Below, piece after piece: positions 32,327 through 41,307 of a stretch of DNA of 64,000 nucleotides. Source of the DNA: Sebaldella termitidis ATCC 33386 (GTDB lineage: Bacteria; Fusobacteriota; Fusobacteriia; Fusobacteriales; Leptotrichiaceae); the NCBI RefSeq assembly GCF_000024405.1, contig NC_013517.1:3813989-3877988 (forward strand). The letters are read 5' to 3'. The first letter of the stretch is position 1. Each line of letters opens with the position of its first letter. Below the pieces are notes generated by a model that saw only the letters and a program-made list of their open reading frames with translations, did no database searches and was not told the origin of the DNA. The translations under genes and the position numbers were made by a program.

Positions 32327-32354
32327 TATATAAAATTACAAAAGAGGTTTAAAA

Positions 32355-32501
32355 GTGAAAAAATATATCAACAGACAAATATCAGATGCAGTATATAAAG
32401 GGCTTACTAAAATTTTCGGAGAAAAAGGTGCACATTTTGCCTGGGGCGGATTAATTATACTTGGAATTATGATAGGAGTAATACTAAATTTAGCCAGATA
32501 A
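32355..32501 (+). CDS. 48-residue single-span membrane protein
   Basis: A small ORF starting at GTG 32355 with GAGG 7 bp upstream. The 48-residue product has a basic amphipathic N-terminus (KKYINRQISDAVYKGLTKIF), then one transmembrane helix (FAWGGLIILGIMIGVILNLA) ending at Arg48. Its position 28 bp after the AIM24-family gene, with a terminator 25 bp after its stop, indicates an operon of two genes. It may anchor or partner the AIM24-type protein. Small proteins of this type are commonly missed by automated annotation. A chance ORF is possible but the ribosome site, spacing and composition argue for a real gene. Confidence 0.6.
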   Translation: MKKYINRQISDAVYKGLTKIFGEKGAHFAWGGLIILGIMIGVILNLAR

Positions 32502-32526
32502 GAACGATTACTATTTACTGATTCAC

Positions 32527-32565
32527 ATTCCCTTTTGCTGTTAATTGCAGTAAAAGGGAATTTTT
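32527..32565 (+). terminator. Terminator after the AIM24 operon
   Basis: ATTCCCTTTTGCTG pairs with GCAG-AAAAGGGAAT around a six-base loop, followed by T residues. It is the first of three hairpins in this gap. Confidence 0.85.
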
Positions 32566-32623
32566 ATAATCTTTACTCTTATTATTCGACCCTGTAATAA
32601 AACCAAATCTTCATATTTTCCTC

Positions 32624-32668
32624 AGGCATAAAAAAAGCAGTGCATATTTTTTATGCCTGCTTTTTTAT
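32624..32668. terminator. Overlapping alternative hairpins
   Basis: AGGCATAAAAAA (32624-32635) pairs with TTTTTTATGCCT (32647-32658), while AAAAAAGCAG (32631-32640) can pair instead with CTGCTTTTTT (32657-32666). The two stems share bases and cannot both form, although either would terminate. Confidence 0.6.
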
Positions 32669-32707
32669 GCTTTAAAACCAGTAATTTCATATCTCTTTTT
32701 CATGAAC

Positions 32708-32738
32708 AACTGCCGCCGAAATTTAAGGCAGTTTTTTT
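32708..32738 (+). terminator. Third hairpin with T tract
   Basis: AACTGCC (32708-32714) pairs with GGCAGTT (32727-32733), followed by a T run on the plus strand, converging on the M20 gene. Confidence 0.75.
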
Positions 32739-32758
32739 TACTAATACTTATACTTTCA

Positions 32759-33958
32759 CTAATTGTCCAATGACAAATATTTTAGTATAAACATAATATT
32801 GATATAAACAACCTTATATAAATTTTCCTCGTTAATATCGAATTTTTCAGTATGATGCGCATGATAAGCCCCGTCTATAAGACGTTTTGAACCGAAAAAA
32901 TAATAAAATCCGGGTATTTCCTTTAGGAAATAACTAAAATCCTCACCTATCATCGTAGGTCTGTCCAGAATTTTATATTCATTTTCCGGCATATTTTCTC
33001 TAAGGACTTCTATGAATTCTTTCACAAGATCCTTATTATTTTCTAAAACAGGTGCTCCATAAATGTAATTATAATCTATGTCAGCTCTGTAAGCTTTTGC
33101 TGTATGATATGCTATTTCTTCTATTCTGTTATTAATATAATTTCTTATATTTTCATCAGTACATCTTACAGTTCCTTCCAGTTCTATACTTTTTGGAATT
33201 ATATTGGCTGCTGTCCCTCCCTCTATCTTTCCGAAACTGACAACTGCACTCTCCTTCGTGTTTATTTCCCTGCTTACTATGCTTTGCACACCCAGAAGAA
33301 TTTCTGCAGTTGCTATAAAAGGATCTCTTGCCTTATACGGCTCTGCTCCGTGAGATTCTTTTCCCGTCATTTTCAGACTGAAAGTGTCAAGACTACTCAT
33401 AACCTTGCCAAATCCTATTCCGAATTCTCCATCTCCTAACTCATCAAATATAGATCCTACATGTGAAGAAAAAATAACATCAGGTTTAATATCTTTAAAC
33501 AAATCTTCTTTCAGCATCTTTTCAGCTCCGAGATATCCTTCTTCACCGGGCTGAAATATAAACATAACACTGCCATCCAGATTATCCTTAATCTGGTTTA
33601 AAATCCTCAAAGTCAAAAGCATTACCGCCATATGGCCGTCATGACCGCAGGCATGCATATTACCGTTATCCGAAGCAAAGCTCAGCCCTGTTTTTTCTCT
33701 TATAGGCAAAGCATCCATATCACTTCTTACAGCAATTATTTTTCCTCTGTTTTTTCCTTCTATCAAACCGTAAACTCCATCTACGGTTTTTGTTTCTCTA
33801 TATTTTATTCCGGAGCTGTCCAGCTCCTTCTTTATATATTCTATTGTTTTAGGTAGTTTCAATCCAATTTCAGGTATCCTGTGCAAGTTTCTTCTATGTC
33901 TAACTAAATCTTCTTTAAAATCTTCGATTATTTCCTTTATCTGATGTTTATCTGTCAT
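32759..33958 (-). CDS. M20 amidohydrolase (N-acyl-amino-acid/IAA hydrolase type)
   Basis: Zinc amidohydrolase of the M20D group, which removes acyl groups from amino acids or cleaves related amides. Metal-site motifs: RSDMDALPI near residue 83, HACGHDGHMA near 107, QPGEEGYLGA near 143 and the HHTEKFD-type C-terminal His region. The lid domain spans about 190-300 (ESHGAEPYKARDP). I place the start at ATG 33958, with AGGATG upstream; the frame continues for 17 codons without a ribosome site. The resulting 399 residues match the family. It is monocistronic and unrelated by position to the nucleoside operon further right. The in vivo substrate is unknown. Confidence 0.92.
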   Translation of the reverse strand: MTDKHQIKEIIEDFKEDLVRHRRNLHRIPEIGLKLPKTIEYIKKELDSSGIKYRETKTVDGVYGLIEGKNRGKIIAVRSDMDALPIREKTGLSFASDNGNMHACGHDGHMAVMLLTLRILNQIKDNLDGSVMFIFQPGEEGYLGAEKMLKEDLFKDIKPDVIFSSHVGSIFDELGDGEFGIGFGKVMSSLDTFSLKMTGKESHGAEPYKARDPFIATAEILLGVQSIVSREINTKESAVVSFGKIEGGTAANIIPKSIELEGTVRCTDENIRNYINNRIEEIAYHTAKAYRADIDYNYIYGAPVLENNKDLVKEFIEVLRENMPENEYKILDRPTMIGEDFSYFLKEIPGFYYFFGSKRLIDGAYHAHHTEKFDINEENLYKVVYINIMFILKYLSLDN

Positions 33959-34593
33959 TTTTTCACATCCTGAGTTATAGATTAGAATACTATAGTTCCT
34001 TTGCTGCATATAATTTTACATTTTATAAAGCACCTGCCAAACAAAACACTTCCTAAATTTATCGGCCTCCTTATTTTTCACGATTAAAAGTTAATGATAT
34101 GGTTAATCAAAACCTTGAAAAACTCTTCCTCACTCTCCTTTCACCCTAAAGTTTTAAAGTGCTGTTTTTATATGTCTGTATCTCTTAAATATTTCAATGG
34201 CAACACTGCTGTTTTTCAGATAACTAACTAAACTAATAAACTCCTTTCTGATTTTTATAAAACAAAAATAATTTAAAACTCCAAAAAGCAGAACACTTGC
34301 CTGCTGTCCTGAGATGAGATTACTTTTTTTATTATATTCAGACATAGTTCTGCTGTCTTTACATCTCTTCTGAAATAAGCAGGTTTCCTATATTCATATA
34401 TTACCTTAAAAAATGTAAAATGCAACTTATAAAAAATATATAGTATGATAAATCTAGTATATAAAAAATCCATTAATGAATTTTTTTCATAATCAATATG
34501 ATTATTTAATGGAAGACTGTACGAAATATCCTGTTAATATTACGGATATTTAGACAGTCTTCATTGTTTTTTCATCTAAAACATCTATGCTTA
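33959..34593. other. Spacer with adjacent hairpins
   Basis: No credible gene. Two overlapping minus frames (34154-34345, 34273-34473) lack ribosome sites. At the right end, CCATTAAT and ATTTAATGG arms (about 34470-34512) abut a long hairpin at 34512-34562, described separately. Confidence 0.5.
34512..34562. terminator. Long two-part hairpin at the end of the nucleoside operon
   Basis: GAAGACTGT (34512-34520) pairs with ACAGTCTTC (34554-34562) and, inside it, AAATATCC (34524-34531) pairs with GGATATTT (34544-34551). It lies 32 bp beyond the last operon gene. The minus strand lacks an adjacent U tract, so it may act as an mRNA 3' stabiliser rather than a classic terminator. Confidence 0.55.
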
Positions 34594-35340
34594 TTATTTT
34601 TCGGTAAGCCAGCTTATAATATTCAGCCACAATTTATCGTAATATTTCCATTCCACAAATTCCATTGAACCCCAGTGAGGAGCAAAATCAGATGTGAATG
34701 CCAGACTTTTTCCTTTCCCGAAATTTCCTGCGGCTATAAACGGATCTCCATTTATTTCTGCAAGGATTTCACCTATTTCACTGCATCCTATTGTTTTATT
34801 ATATCCGAGAAAATATGGAAATTCCTCATCTATTCCTTTGAAAATCTTATGTTCCTTTACTTTTTTCGGATTTACACCCTGAGGAAGTTCCTGTCTGTCG
34901 TCTTTATCCAGAAGCTTTACAGGCAGTATATCCTTAACTGCTGTTTCACCATATCTTGTTTTGGCATCTACCCCTGTAAATGACATATATCCTCCTATCA
35001 TTACAAAAGCTCCGCCTTCATTTACATATTCCTTCAGCAGCTCACATCTGTTAGGAACCTTCATTCCTTTAGCAAATACCTGATCAGGGAGAAGAAGAGT
35101 ATTTGATCCTATATCAGAAAGAAATACCACATCATATTTTTTTAGTTCTTCAAGAGTTACCGGAAATTTTTCCGGTGCAAGATGATTTGGTATATAATCT
35201 ACCTCTACCCCGTTTTTCTCCAGTCCTTCTTTAAACCATTTTACTCCTTCCTCATACTTGCTTGTAGTAAATGTATCAAAACCTTTTATGTGAATTGTAT
35301 GGCTTGTCCATGATTCACCTGCTATTAATATTTTAGTCAT
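34594..35340 (-). CDS. Glutamine amidotransferase-like protein (PF07090-type)
   Basis: A 248-residue class I glutamine-amidotransferase-fold protein resembling the DUF1355/PF07090 family (ThuA-related). It opens KILIAGESWTSHTIHIKGFDTF, has VVFLSDIGSNTLLLP near residue 70, GGAFVMIGGYMSF near 105 and a C-terminal SDFAPHWGSMEFVEW segment. The nucleophile-elbow Cys of true amidotransferases is replaced by the MIGGYMSF turn, so glutaminase activity is unlikely. It is the last gene of the LacI-controlled nucleoside operon, 15 bp after the deacylase. PF07090 proteins often accompany carbohydrate-utilisation genes; their chemistry is unknown. AGGAGA precedes the ATG. Confidence 0.8.
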   Translation of the reverse strand: MTKILIAGESWTSHTIHIKGFDTFTTSKYEEGVKWFKEGLEKNGVEVDYIPNHLAPEKFPVTLEELKKYDVVFLSDIGSNTLLLPDQVFAKGMKVPNRCELLKEYVNEGGAFVMIGGYMSFTGVDAKTRYGETAVKDILPVKLLDKDDRQELPQGVNPKKVKEHKIFKGIDEEFPYFLGYNKTIGCSEIGEILAEINGDPFIAAGNFGKGKSLAFTSDFAPHWGSMEFVEWKYYDKLWLNIISWLTEK

Positions 35341-35355
35341 TCTGTTTCTCCTCTC

Positions 35356-36609
35356 CTAAAAACTCATAATTAAATCTGCATAGATTTTTATATATTTGAA
35401 ATACTCGTCTATACTTATACTTTCATCTATACTGTGACAATCCACAAGCCTTCCAGGCCCTAAAATAACAGTAGGAATATTTCCAAGATTTTTCAAAAGT
35501 CTTGCATCATTACCTGCTATTCCTCCATTTATTGGAATATCAGCGGTTTCATTTGCTTTTTCATGGACAAATTTCACGAATTCATCCGAGGAGTCCATTT
35601 CAAAGCCTCCTCCCAGCTGATAAATCTCTACCTCAGGCAGATTATCCTTTAAGAATTCATCCCCCTGTGAACGTAAAAATATCCGTCTTTCAAATTCCTG
35701 TTTTACTTGTGAAAAACTCATAATTCCAGGTAAATAATGAACACAAACCTTGAATTCACAAAAATCCGGTACAGTGGAACCGGCAGTTCCTCCGTTTATC
35801 ACACCTACATTTAAAGTCGGCGGTGGCAGTAAAGGATGCTTATATTTCATAAGCCATTCTTTTTCCAGTTCACCCAGCTCATGAATAAGACTTACAGCTT
35901 TTTCTATAGCATTTACACCATTCCACTTTCCTGCCGAATGAAGGGCTTTACCTTTTACTGATACTTTAAAAAATACAAATCCCATATGGGCTATAAGAAT
36001 CTCATTATCTGACGGTTCACACACTACCGCAGCATCTCCGGTATCTTTATTCATCATAGCTGTGATAGTTCCGTTTCCTCCGCCCTCTTCATCGGCTACA
36101 GACATTATTTTTACATTACACGGCAGTTCAAGACCGGAATCCTTTATTAATTTTACTGCCATTATTCCGGCCATGAGTCCGCCTTTCATATCTGTGCTTC
36201 CGAGTCCGTATACTTTTCCGTCTTCCACTACAGGATCCAGCGGATCATGCTTCCATGCTTCTTTTTCACCGTAAGGCATAGTGTCTATATGACCGTTAAA
36301 TATAATTGTTTTATCTTTTTTCCCTTTAAAATCTCCTATTATATTGTATCTGTCTTTATTATTATGTCCGAGATTTCCTTCATTATATGTTTCATATGCC
36401 TGTTTTAACAAAGCTTCATCAAGATCTTCTTTTTTTATTTCCGCTCCAAGATCACTAAGAAGCTTTTGAATGTACTCCTGTCCTTCTTTTTCCTTTCCTC
36501 CGAGTATCCCGTGTCCGATTGTCTGTGTATCTATACTGAGAAGTTTTTTCAGGTGTCCAAGGTACTCTTCTTTTTTATTGTTTAATGTTTTTTCTAATAC
36601 ATCAAGCAT
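35356..36609 (-). CDS. ArgE/DapE-family M20 deacylase
   Basis: A 417-residue zinc deacylase of the ArgE/DapE/CPG2 group. Metal ligands lie in FNGHIDTMPYG (about residue 103), GSTDMKGGLMAG (about 138), ADEEGGGNGT (about 172) and CEPSDNE; the dimerisation domain spans about 210-320 (GKALHSAGKWNGVNAIEKA). The substrate is not predictable: relatives cleave N-acyl amino acids, carbamoyl compounds and formyl groups. It sits in the nucleoside operon between nucleoside hydrolase and the PF07090 protein, so a purine- or pyrimidine-derived amide (for example a carbamoyl or ureido compound) is a possible substrate, by context only. AAAGGAGA precedes the ATG. Confidence 0.9.
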   Translation of the reverse strand: MLDVLEKTLNNKKEEYLGHLKKLLSIDTQTIGHGILGGKEKEGQEYIQKLLSDLGAEIKKEDLDEALLKQAYETYNEGNLGHNNKDRYNIIGDFKGKKDKTIIFNGHIDTMPYGEKEAWKHDPLDPVVEDGKVYGLGSTDMKGGLMAGIMAVKLIKDSGLELPCNVKIMSVADEEGGGNGTITAMMNKDTGDAAVVCEPSDNEILIAHMGFVFFKVSVKGKALHSAGKWNGVNAIEKAVSLIHELGELEKEWLMKYKHPLLPPPTLNVGVINGGTAGSTVPDFCEFKVCVHYLPGIMSFSQVKQEFERRIFLRSQGDEFLKDNLPEVEIYQLGGGFEMDSSDEFVKFVHEKANETADIPINGGIAGNDARLLKNLGNIPTVILGPGRLVDCHSIDESISIDEYFKYIKIYADLIMSF

Positions 36610-36694
36610 ACCTTTCTCCTTTTAAATTTATCTACCAAAAGCCTTAATTTTTTCAGTGTCAAAACACTAGTTTTATATTTCTTCAAAATAAATA

Positions 36695-37621
36695 TTATTT
36701 ATACAGCTTTAAAGTTTCGTATACTATATTCCAAAATTTATCAAAATCAAGCTTTACAGCTACATCTACATTTGGTTCCTTTTTAAGTATCCCAAAATAA
36801 TCACATAGTGTTCTTCCGTAAGAATCCTCACTCTTTAGCTCTATTTTACAATACATAGGCTTTGTTTCTATACATGAAGGATCTATCAGATATGCCACTG
36901 TAGTAGGGTCATGTACCGGAGGTGCACTCCACCCGAATACATCATGCTGTGTTTTGGCAAAAAATTCCATTAAATCCACAAATAATTTTGATGCTTTATT
37001 GTTCAGGCTCCCTATTTTATCAACTACCTCTTTTGTTGCAAGAGCCTGTCTTGTAAGATCCAGACCCATCATTACCACGGGAAGACCGGAACTAAATACT
37101 ACATATGCAGCCTCAGGATCGGCAAAAATATTAAATTCTGCAGCGGGTGTGCTGTTCCCGAGCTGATACGCCCCTCCCATCAGTACTATTTGTTCTATTT
37201 TTTCTTTGATACGCGGCTCTTTTCTTAGCGCCATACCTATATTACTAAGCGGTCCTGTAGGCACCAAAGTTATTTTTTCATCTGACCCCAGCAGTTTTTC
37301 GATAATATAATCCACTGCATGCATTGTTTCGCCTTTTTTTGTTATCTCACCGAAATCTGGACCGTCCAGACCTGTTTCACCATGAATATCATCTGCTATT
37401 ACCTGCTCTCTTACCATAGGTCCCGGCATTCCTTTATACACAGGTACATCTATTCCAAGATGAGAACATACCTTCAGAGCATTGTTAAAAGTCTTTTCCA
37501 ATGTCTGATTCCCTGCAACTACAGTAATTCCCAACAAGTCTATTTCCGGGTTAAAAGCTGCCAGCATTATTGCCACAGCATCATCATGTCCGGGATCTAC
37601 ATCCAAAATTATCTTTTTCAT
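36695..37621 (-). CDS. Nucleoside hydrolase (inosine-uridine-preferring type)
   Basis: Hydrolyses ribonucleosides to free base and ribose. The 308-residue protein has the calcium-binding DVDPGHDDAVAIMLA at residues 7-21, the family signature GNQTLEKTFNNALKV near 42, TGPLSNIG near 117, MGGAY near 137 and the C-terminal PVHDPTTVAYL with the catalytic-region His near residue 241. All key Asp residues are present. Together with the ABC importer and ribokinase encoded upstream in the same operon, it completes a path from external nucleoside to ribose-5-phosphate. The gap to the preceding permease gene (171 bp) is larger than others in the operon. Purine versus pyrimidine preference cannot be told. 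Confidence 0.95.
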   Translation of the reverse strand: MKKIILDVDPGHDDAVAIMLAAFNPEIDLLGITVVAGNQTLEKTFNNALKVCSHLGIDVPVYKGMPGPMVREQVIADDIHGETGLDGPDFGEITKKGETMHAVDYIIEKLLGSDEKITLVPTGPLSNIGMALRKEPRIKEKIEQIVLMGGAYQLGNSTPAAEFNIFADPEAAYVVFSSGLPVVMMGLDLTRQALATKEVVDKIGSLNNKASKLFVDLMEFFAKTQHDVFGWSAPPVHDPTTVAYLIDPSCIETKPMYCKIELKSEDSYGRTLCDYFGILKKEPNVDVAVKLDFDKFWNIVYETLKLYK

Positions 37622-37792
37622 TAAGCCTCCTAGCGTTTTATTTAACTTATATTCAAAATAACTAATCCTTTATATTATCAAATTTCTTATACCTGTTCCT
37701 GCCTCTAATATTACCGAAATATAGACAGGCTAAAATTCCGTTTTTTTTTCTGATTCATTTAAACAGCCTGACTTCCCTATAAATCAGCTGTA

Positions 37793-38722
37793 TTAATTTA
37801 CTGCACTCTTCATCTTTTTATTTTTTCTCTGTTTACTTATCATGGAAATTGCCAATATAATTACCGTAGAAAGATAAGGTATCATAAGTACAAACTGCGA
37901 CGGAAATCCGTAAGCCTGAAGTCTGGCACCTATGGAATCCGCAAAACCGAAAATGAAGCATCCTATTGTAGTGAATACAGGATTTGCATTTCCGAAAAAC
38001 ATTGCTGCTACTCCCATAAATCCTCTACCGTTTGTCATATTTTCCACGAACATATTAGAATAACCAAGGGACAAATGTGCTCCCGCAAGTCCTCCTATTA
38101 CTCCGGATAAAAGTATTACCTGAAATTTTCTTTTATATGTATTTATACCGGCTGTTTCTGCCGCTTCCTCATTTAATCCTATACTCCTTGTCCTTAATCC
38201 CCATATTGTTTTATATAATACAAACCACATTAGTACAACAATCGGAACGATTAGAACCTCTAAAAGTGAGTAATTATTAAAAACACTGTTTAGTATTGGT
38301 GTTTTCTCCAAAAAGGCAAAGTGTATCTTCGGCATTGGTGCTATTTCCGCTGAGTAAAAACTTCCAGAAGCTTTTAAAAGTTTCTGTAGTAAAAATCTTG
38401 TTAAAGCAAGTACCAAAAGATTTACAGTCATACCTACGGCAAATATATCACCCTTATACTTTAGATGGGCCAAGCCTATGATTACAGCAACCAGAAGACC
38501 TACTACCACTGCAGCCAGTACCGCAAGAATCCAGCTCCCTGTGAGAAAACTTACATATACTGCCATAAAAGCACTCATCAGCATTATTCCTTCTACACCT
38601 ACATTCAGTATATTTGCCTGCTGGGTTATTACCGCTGAAAAAGCTGCAAGCAGTATAGGAGTGGAAGCTCTTATTGTGGCATGTATTATTGAATAATCTA
38701 TTATAGAAGTTAATCCTTTCAT
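37793..38722 (-). CDS. Nucleoside ABC transporter permease (NupQ-like)
   Basis: Second membrane subunit of a BMP-type nucleoside ABC importer. The 309-residue protein has about eight to nine transmembrane segments and the family motifs RASTPILLAAFSAVITQQANILNVGVEGIMLMSA near the N-terminus and GLNEEAAETAGINTYKRKFQVILLSG, the cytoplasmic EAA-like coupling region, near residue 180. It belongs to the BPD_transp_2 family, like YufQ/NupQ of Bacillus and RbsC-type permeases. It starts 4 bp after the stop of its partner permease gene, indicating tight translational coupling. The order binding protein, ATPase, permease, permease is that of nupNOPQ. Confidence 0.93.
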   Translation of the reverse strand: MKGLTSIIDYSIIHATIRASTPILLAAFSAVITQQANILNVGVEGIMLMSAFMAVYVSFLTGSWILAVLAAVVVGLLVAVIIGLAHLKYKGDIFAVGMTVNLLVLALTRFLLQKLLKASGSFYSAEIAPMPKIHFAFLEKTPILNSVFNNYSLLEVLIVPIVVLMWFVLYKTIWGLRTRSIGLNEEAAETAGINTYKRKFQVILLSGVIGGLAGAHLSLGYSNMFVENMTNGRGFMGVAAMFFGNANPVFTTIGCFIFGFADSIGARLQAYGFPSQFVLMIPYLSTVIILAISMISKQRKNKKMKSAVN

Positions 38723-38726
38723 TTTT

Positions 38727-39758
38727 CTACTCCTTATTCTTTTTTTTCTTGCTTTTTATGAAACTAAATAAAGTATCCATCGTGGCAAGCAGTATAAATA
38801 ATGCTATCAGTACATCGATCAAAGACTTTGGTACCCCGGTATATCTTTCCATTCCCAGTGAACCGCTCTTCAGCGCTGCTATAAACAGGCTCAAAACAGG
38901 GAGTGCCGCCAGACTTCCTTTTGCTATCAAGGCTGCCAGCATACCGTCTCCTGCTATATTCAATGAAAAGTTATCCAGAAATACTCCGTAAATCCCCATT
39001 ACTTCTATTGCTCCTGCAAGTCCTCCAATAGCTCCGCTCATCAGCATACCCAGTATCATTACTTTTTTAGGTCTTACCCCTACATACTCTGCAAAAAAAG
39101 GATTGCTTCCCGTATTTCTCATTTCAAATCCAAATTTAGTTTTTCTTATAATAAAATATATAAGGATACATACACCAATTGCTATAAACAAACCTATATT
39201 TGCCCTGCTGGGTTTCAGTATTCTCATTAAAGAAGCCGTTTTTTCTATAGGCGGAGTCTGAGAAACACCTGTATGACCCGACAGCGGGTAGTTTACCAAA
39301 TAAGAAGTTATATAAATTGCCACATAGTTCATAAGAATCGTAACACACACTTCATTTACGCTGAAATATGCCTTTAGATACGCAGGTATGAATGCCCATG
39401 CAGCTCCTACTATCATTGCAGCTGCGAAACATAAAATTATGTGTATTACACTCGGCATTCCTTTCAGGCTGTACCCTACCCAGGCTGCAGTTACTGCCCC
39501 AAGATAAAGTTCACCTTCCACTCCTACGTTAAAAACTCCTACTTTGGCTCCTACTATAAATGCCAAACCTGTAAGTAACAGAGGAACAAATTTCTCCAGA
39601 GTCGAACCCAGATTAAAGTTTCCGACAAATGCTCCCCTGAATAACTGAATATATGCTTCGACAGGATCTTCTCCCATTATGGCTATAATTATACCGCTTA
39701 AAAACATACATACAATAATGGAGATAAATATATTTATATACTTATTTTTCATATTCAT
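38727..39758 (-). CDS. Nucleoside ABC transporter permease (NupP-like)
   Basis: First membrane subunit of the nucleoside importer. The 343-residue protein starts with a transmembrane helix (YINIFISIIVCMFLSGIIIAI) and has about eight to ten spans; FIVGAKVGVFNVGVEGELYLGAV near residue 68 is the family signature and SNPFFAEYVGVRPKKVMILGMLMSGAIGGLAGA near 215 contains the coupling helix. It matches YufP/NupP of the BMP-associated transporters. Its start codon overlaps the end of the ATPase gene by 17 bp, so the two are translationally coupled. The C-terminus is Lys-rich and cytoplasmic. Confidence 0.93.
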   Translation of the reverse strand: MNMKNKYINIFISIIVCMFLSGIIIAIMGEDPVEAYIQLFRGAFVGNFNLGSTLEKFVPLLLTGLAFIVGAKVGVFNVGVEGELYLGAVTAAWVGYSLKGMPSVIHIILCFAAAMIVGAAWAFIPAYLKAYFSVNEVCVTILMNYVAIYITSYLVNYPLSGHTGVSQTPPIEKTASLMRILKPSRANIGLFIAIGVCILIYFIIRKTKFGFEMRNTGSNPFFAEYVGVRPKKVMILGMLMSGAIGGLAGAIEVMGIYGVFLDNFSLNIAGDGMLAALIAKGSLAALPVLSLFIAALKSGSLGMERYTGVPKSLIDVLIALFILLATMDTLFSFIKSKKKKNKE

Positions 39759-41274
39759 GAGCTTTATTTCCTCCTGTCATTAGAAATCCTACATTCTCCT
39801 CCGTAGCCTCTTCTGCACTGAGAATTCCCGCTATTCCGCCTTCATACATTACAATTATTCTGTCAGATAGAGACATTACTTCTTCCAGCTCGGCTGAAAC
39901 CAGTAAAATACCTTTTCCTCTGCTCTTATACTCATTTATGTTTTTTCTGATAAATTCTATGGAACCAATGTCTATTCCTCTTGTAGGCTGCGAAGCAATC
40001 AGAAGATCAGATTCACTTCCCAGCTCTCTTGCCACTATTATTTTTTGTGCATTTCCTCCTGACAGACTTTTTGTACTTATTTCAGGATTATCAGGACGAA
40101 TATCAAATTTCTTTATTGCTTCCACAGCGTAATTTCTTATTTTTTTATAATCCAGCAGAATTTTTCCTGAAAATTCTTTTTTATAAAATCTTGTAGCAAC
40201 AAGATTCTCTTCTATATTCATATCCCTGTTAAGACCTCTTTTGTTTCTGTCTTCCGGAATATGTGATATTCCTATATCTCGAATTGTCTTTACCGTTTTA
40301 TTTTTTATATCCTTACCTTTGAATGTTATATTTCCTTTTTCTACTTCCCTTATGCCTGTTATGGCTTCTATCAGTTCACTCTGACCATTTCCGTCCACTC
40401 CGGCTATTCCTACTATTTCTCCTCTTTTTACCTCAAATGAAATACCTCTTATCTTCGCGAGCTCCCTTTCACTGGAAACATAGATATCGTCTACTTTCAG
40501 CAGTGTTTCTTCTACCTGCGGCTTTGTTTTTTCTATATTCAGAAAAACCTCACGGCCTACCATCATTTTAGCCAGTTCTACAGGATTAGTCTCATTTTTG
40601 GCAACAGTATTTATATGCTTGCTTTGTCTCATGACAGTTATTCTGTCACTGATCTTCATTACTTCATTTAATTTATGAGAAATAAAAATTATAGATTTCC
40701 CGTTATTTTTCAGATTTTCCAAAATCACAAAGAGCTTTTCAGTTTCCTGAGGCGTAAGAACTGCTGTAGGTTCATCCAGAATCAGAATATCAACACCTCT
40801 GTAAAGTGTCTTTATTATTTCCACCCTCTGTGCTTCTCCCACAGATATATCCTGAATTTTTTTATTAACCTGTACATCAAGGTTATATTTTTCAATATAT
40901 TCCTCTATAGATTCCTTTGCTTTGGCAAAGTCAATTCTGTCCATTGATTTTTTTGGTTCAAAACCAAGTATTATATTTTCCAGAACTGTCATTTCCTTAA
41001 CCAGCATGAACTCCTGATGCACCATTCCTATCCCGAGCTCTATTGCTGTTTTAGTAGAGTAGTCATCATAAACTGTTCCCCGTACTTCGAGCGTTCCCCC
41101 GTCTTTCGGATAGAGACCGTATAAAATTTTCATCATAGTGGATTTCCCGGCTCCGTTTTCACCTATAAGCGAGTGAATCTCACCTTCATATAAATCAAAA
41201 AATCCGTTTTTTATTGCTGAAATACTGCCGAATCTTTTTTCTATGTCTTTCATTAATACAATCTGTTTTTTCAA
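39742..41274 (-). CDS. Nucleoside ABC transporter ATPase (NupO-like, tandem domains)
   Basis: Energises the nucleoside importer. Two nucleotide-binding domains are fused in 510 residues. The first has Walker A GENGAGKST (about residue 38), signature VGEAQRVE (about 145) and Walker B LILDEPTAVL. The second has the degenerate Walker A GVDGNGQSE (about 290), signature SLSGGNAQK (about 400) and a Walker B-like LLIASQPTRG, in which the Asp-Glu pair is replaced; asymmetric second sites are normal for this family (YufO/NupO, RbsA, MglA). It is placed between the BMP lipoprotein and the permeases in the operon. Confidence 0.95.
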   Translation of the reverse strand: MKKQIVLMKDIEKRFGSISAIKNGFFDLYEGEIHSLIGENGAGKSTMMKILYGLYPKDGGTLEVRGTVYDDYSTKTAIELGIGMVHQEFMLVKEMTVLENIILGFEPKKSMDRIDFAKAKESIEEYIEKYNLDVQVNKKIQDISVGEAQRVEIIKTLYRGVDILILDEPTAVLTPQETEKLFVILENLKNNGKSIIFISHKLNEVMKISDRITVMRQSKHINTVAKNETNPVELAKMMVGREVFLNIEKTKPQVEETLLKVDDIYVSSERELAKIRGISFEVKRGEIVGIAGVDGNGQSELIEAITGIREVEKGNITFKGKDIKNKTVKTIRDIGISHIPEDRNKRGLNRDMNIEENLVATRFYKKEFSGKILLDYKKIRNYAVEAIKKFDIRPDNPEISTKSLSGGNAQKIIVARELGSESDLLIASQPTRGIDIGSIEFIRKNINEYKSRGKGILLVSAELEEVMSLSDRIIVMYEGGIAGILSAEEATEENVGFLMTGGNKAHEYEK

Positions 41275-41307
41275 TTCCTTTTTCCTCCCGTTCTTTTTTG
41301 AGGAACA

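Noticed and set aside
34154-34473. Two overlapping minus frames of 63 and 66 codons
   Set aside because: Neither has a ribosome site; both arise in A+T-rich spacer.
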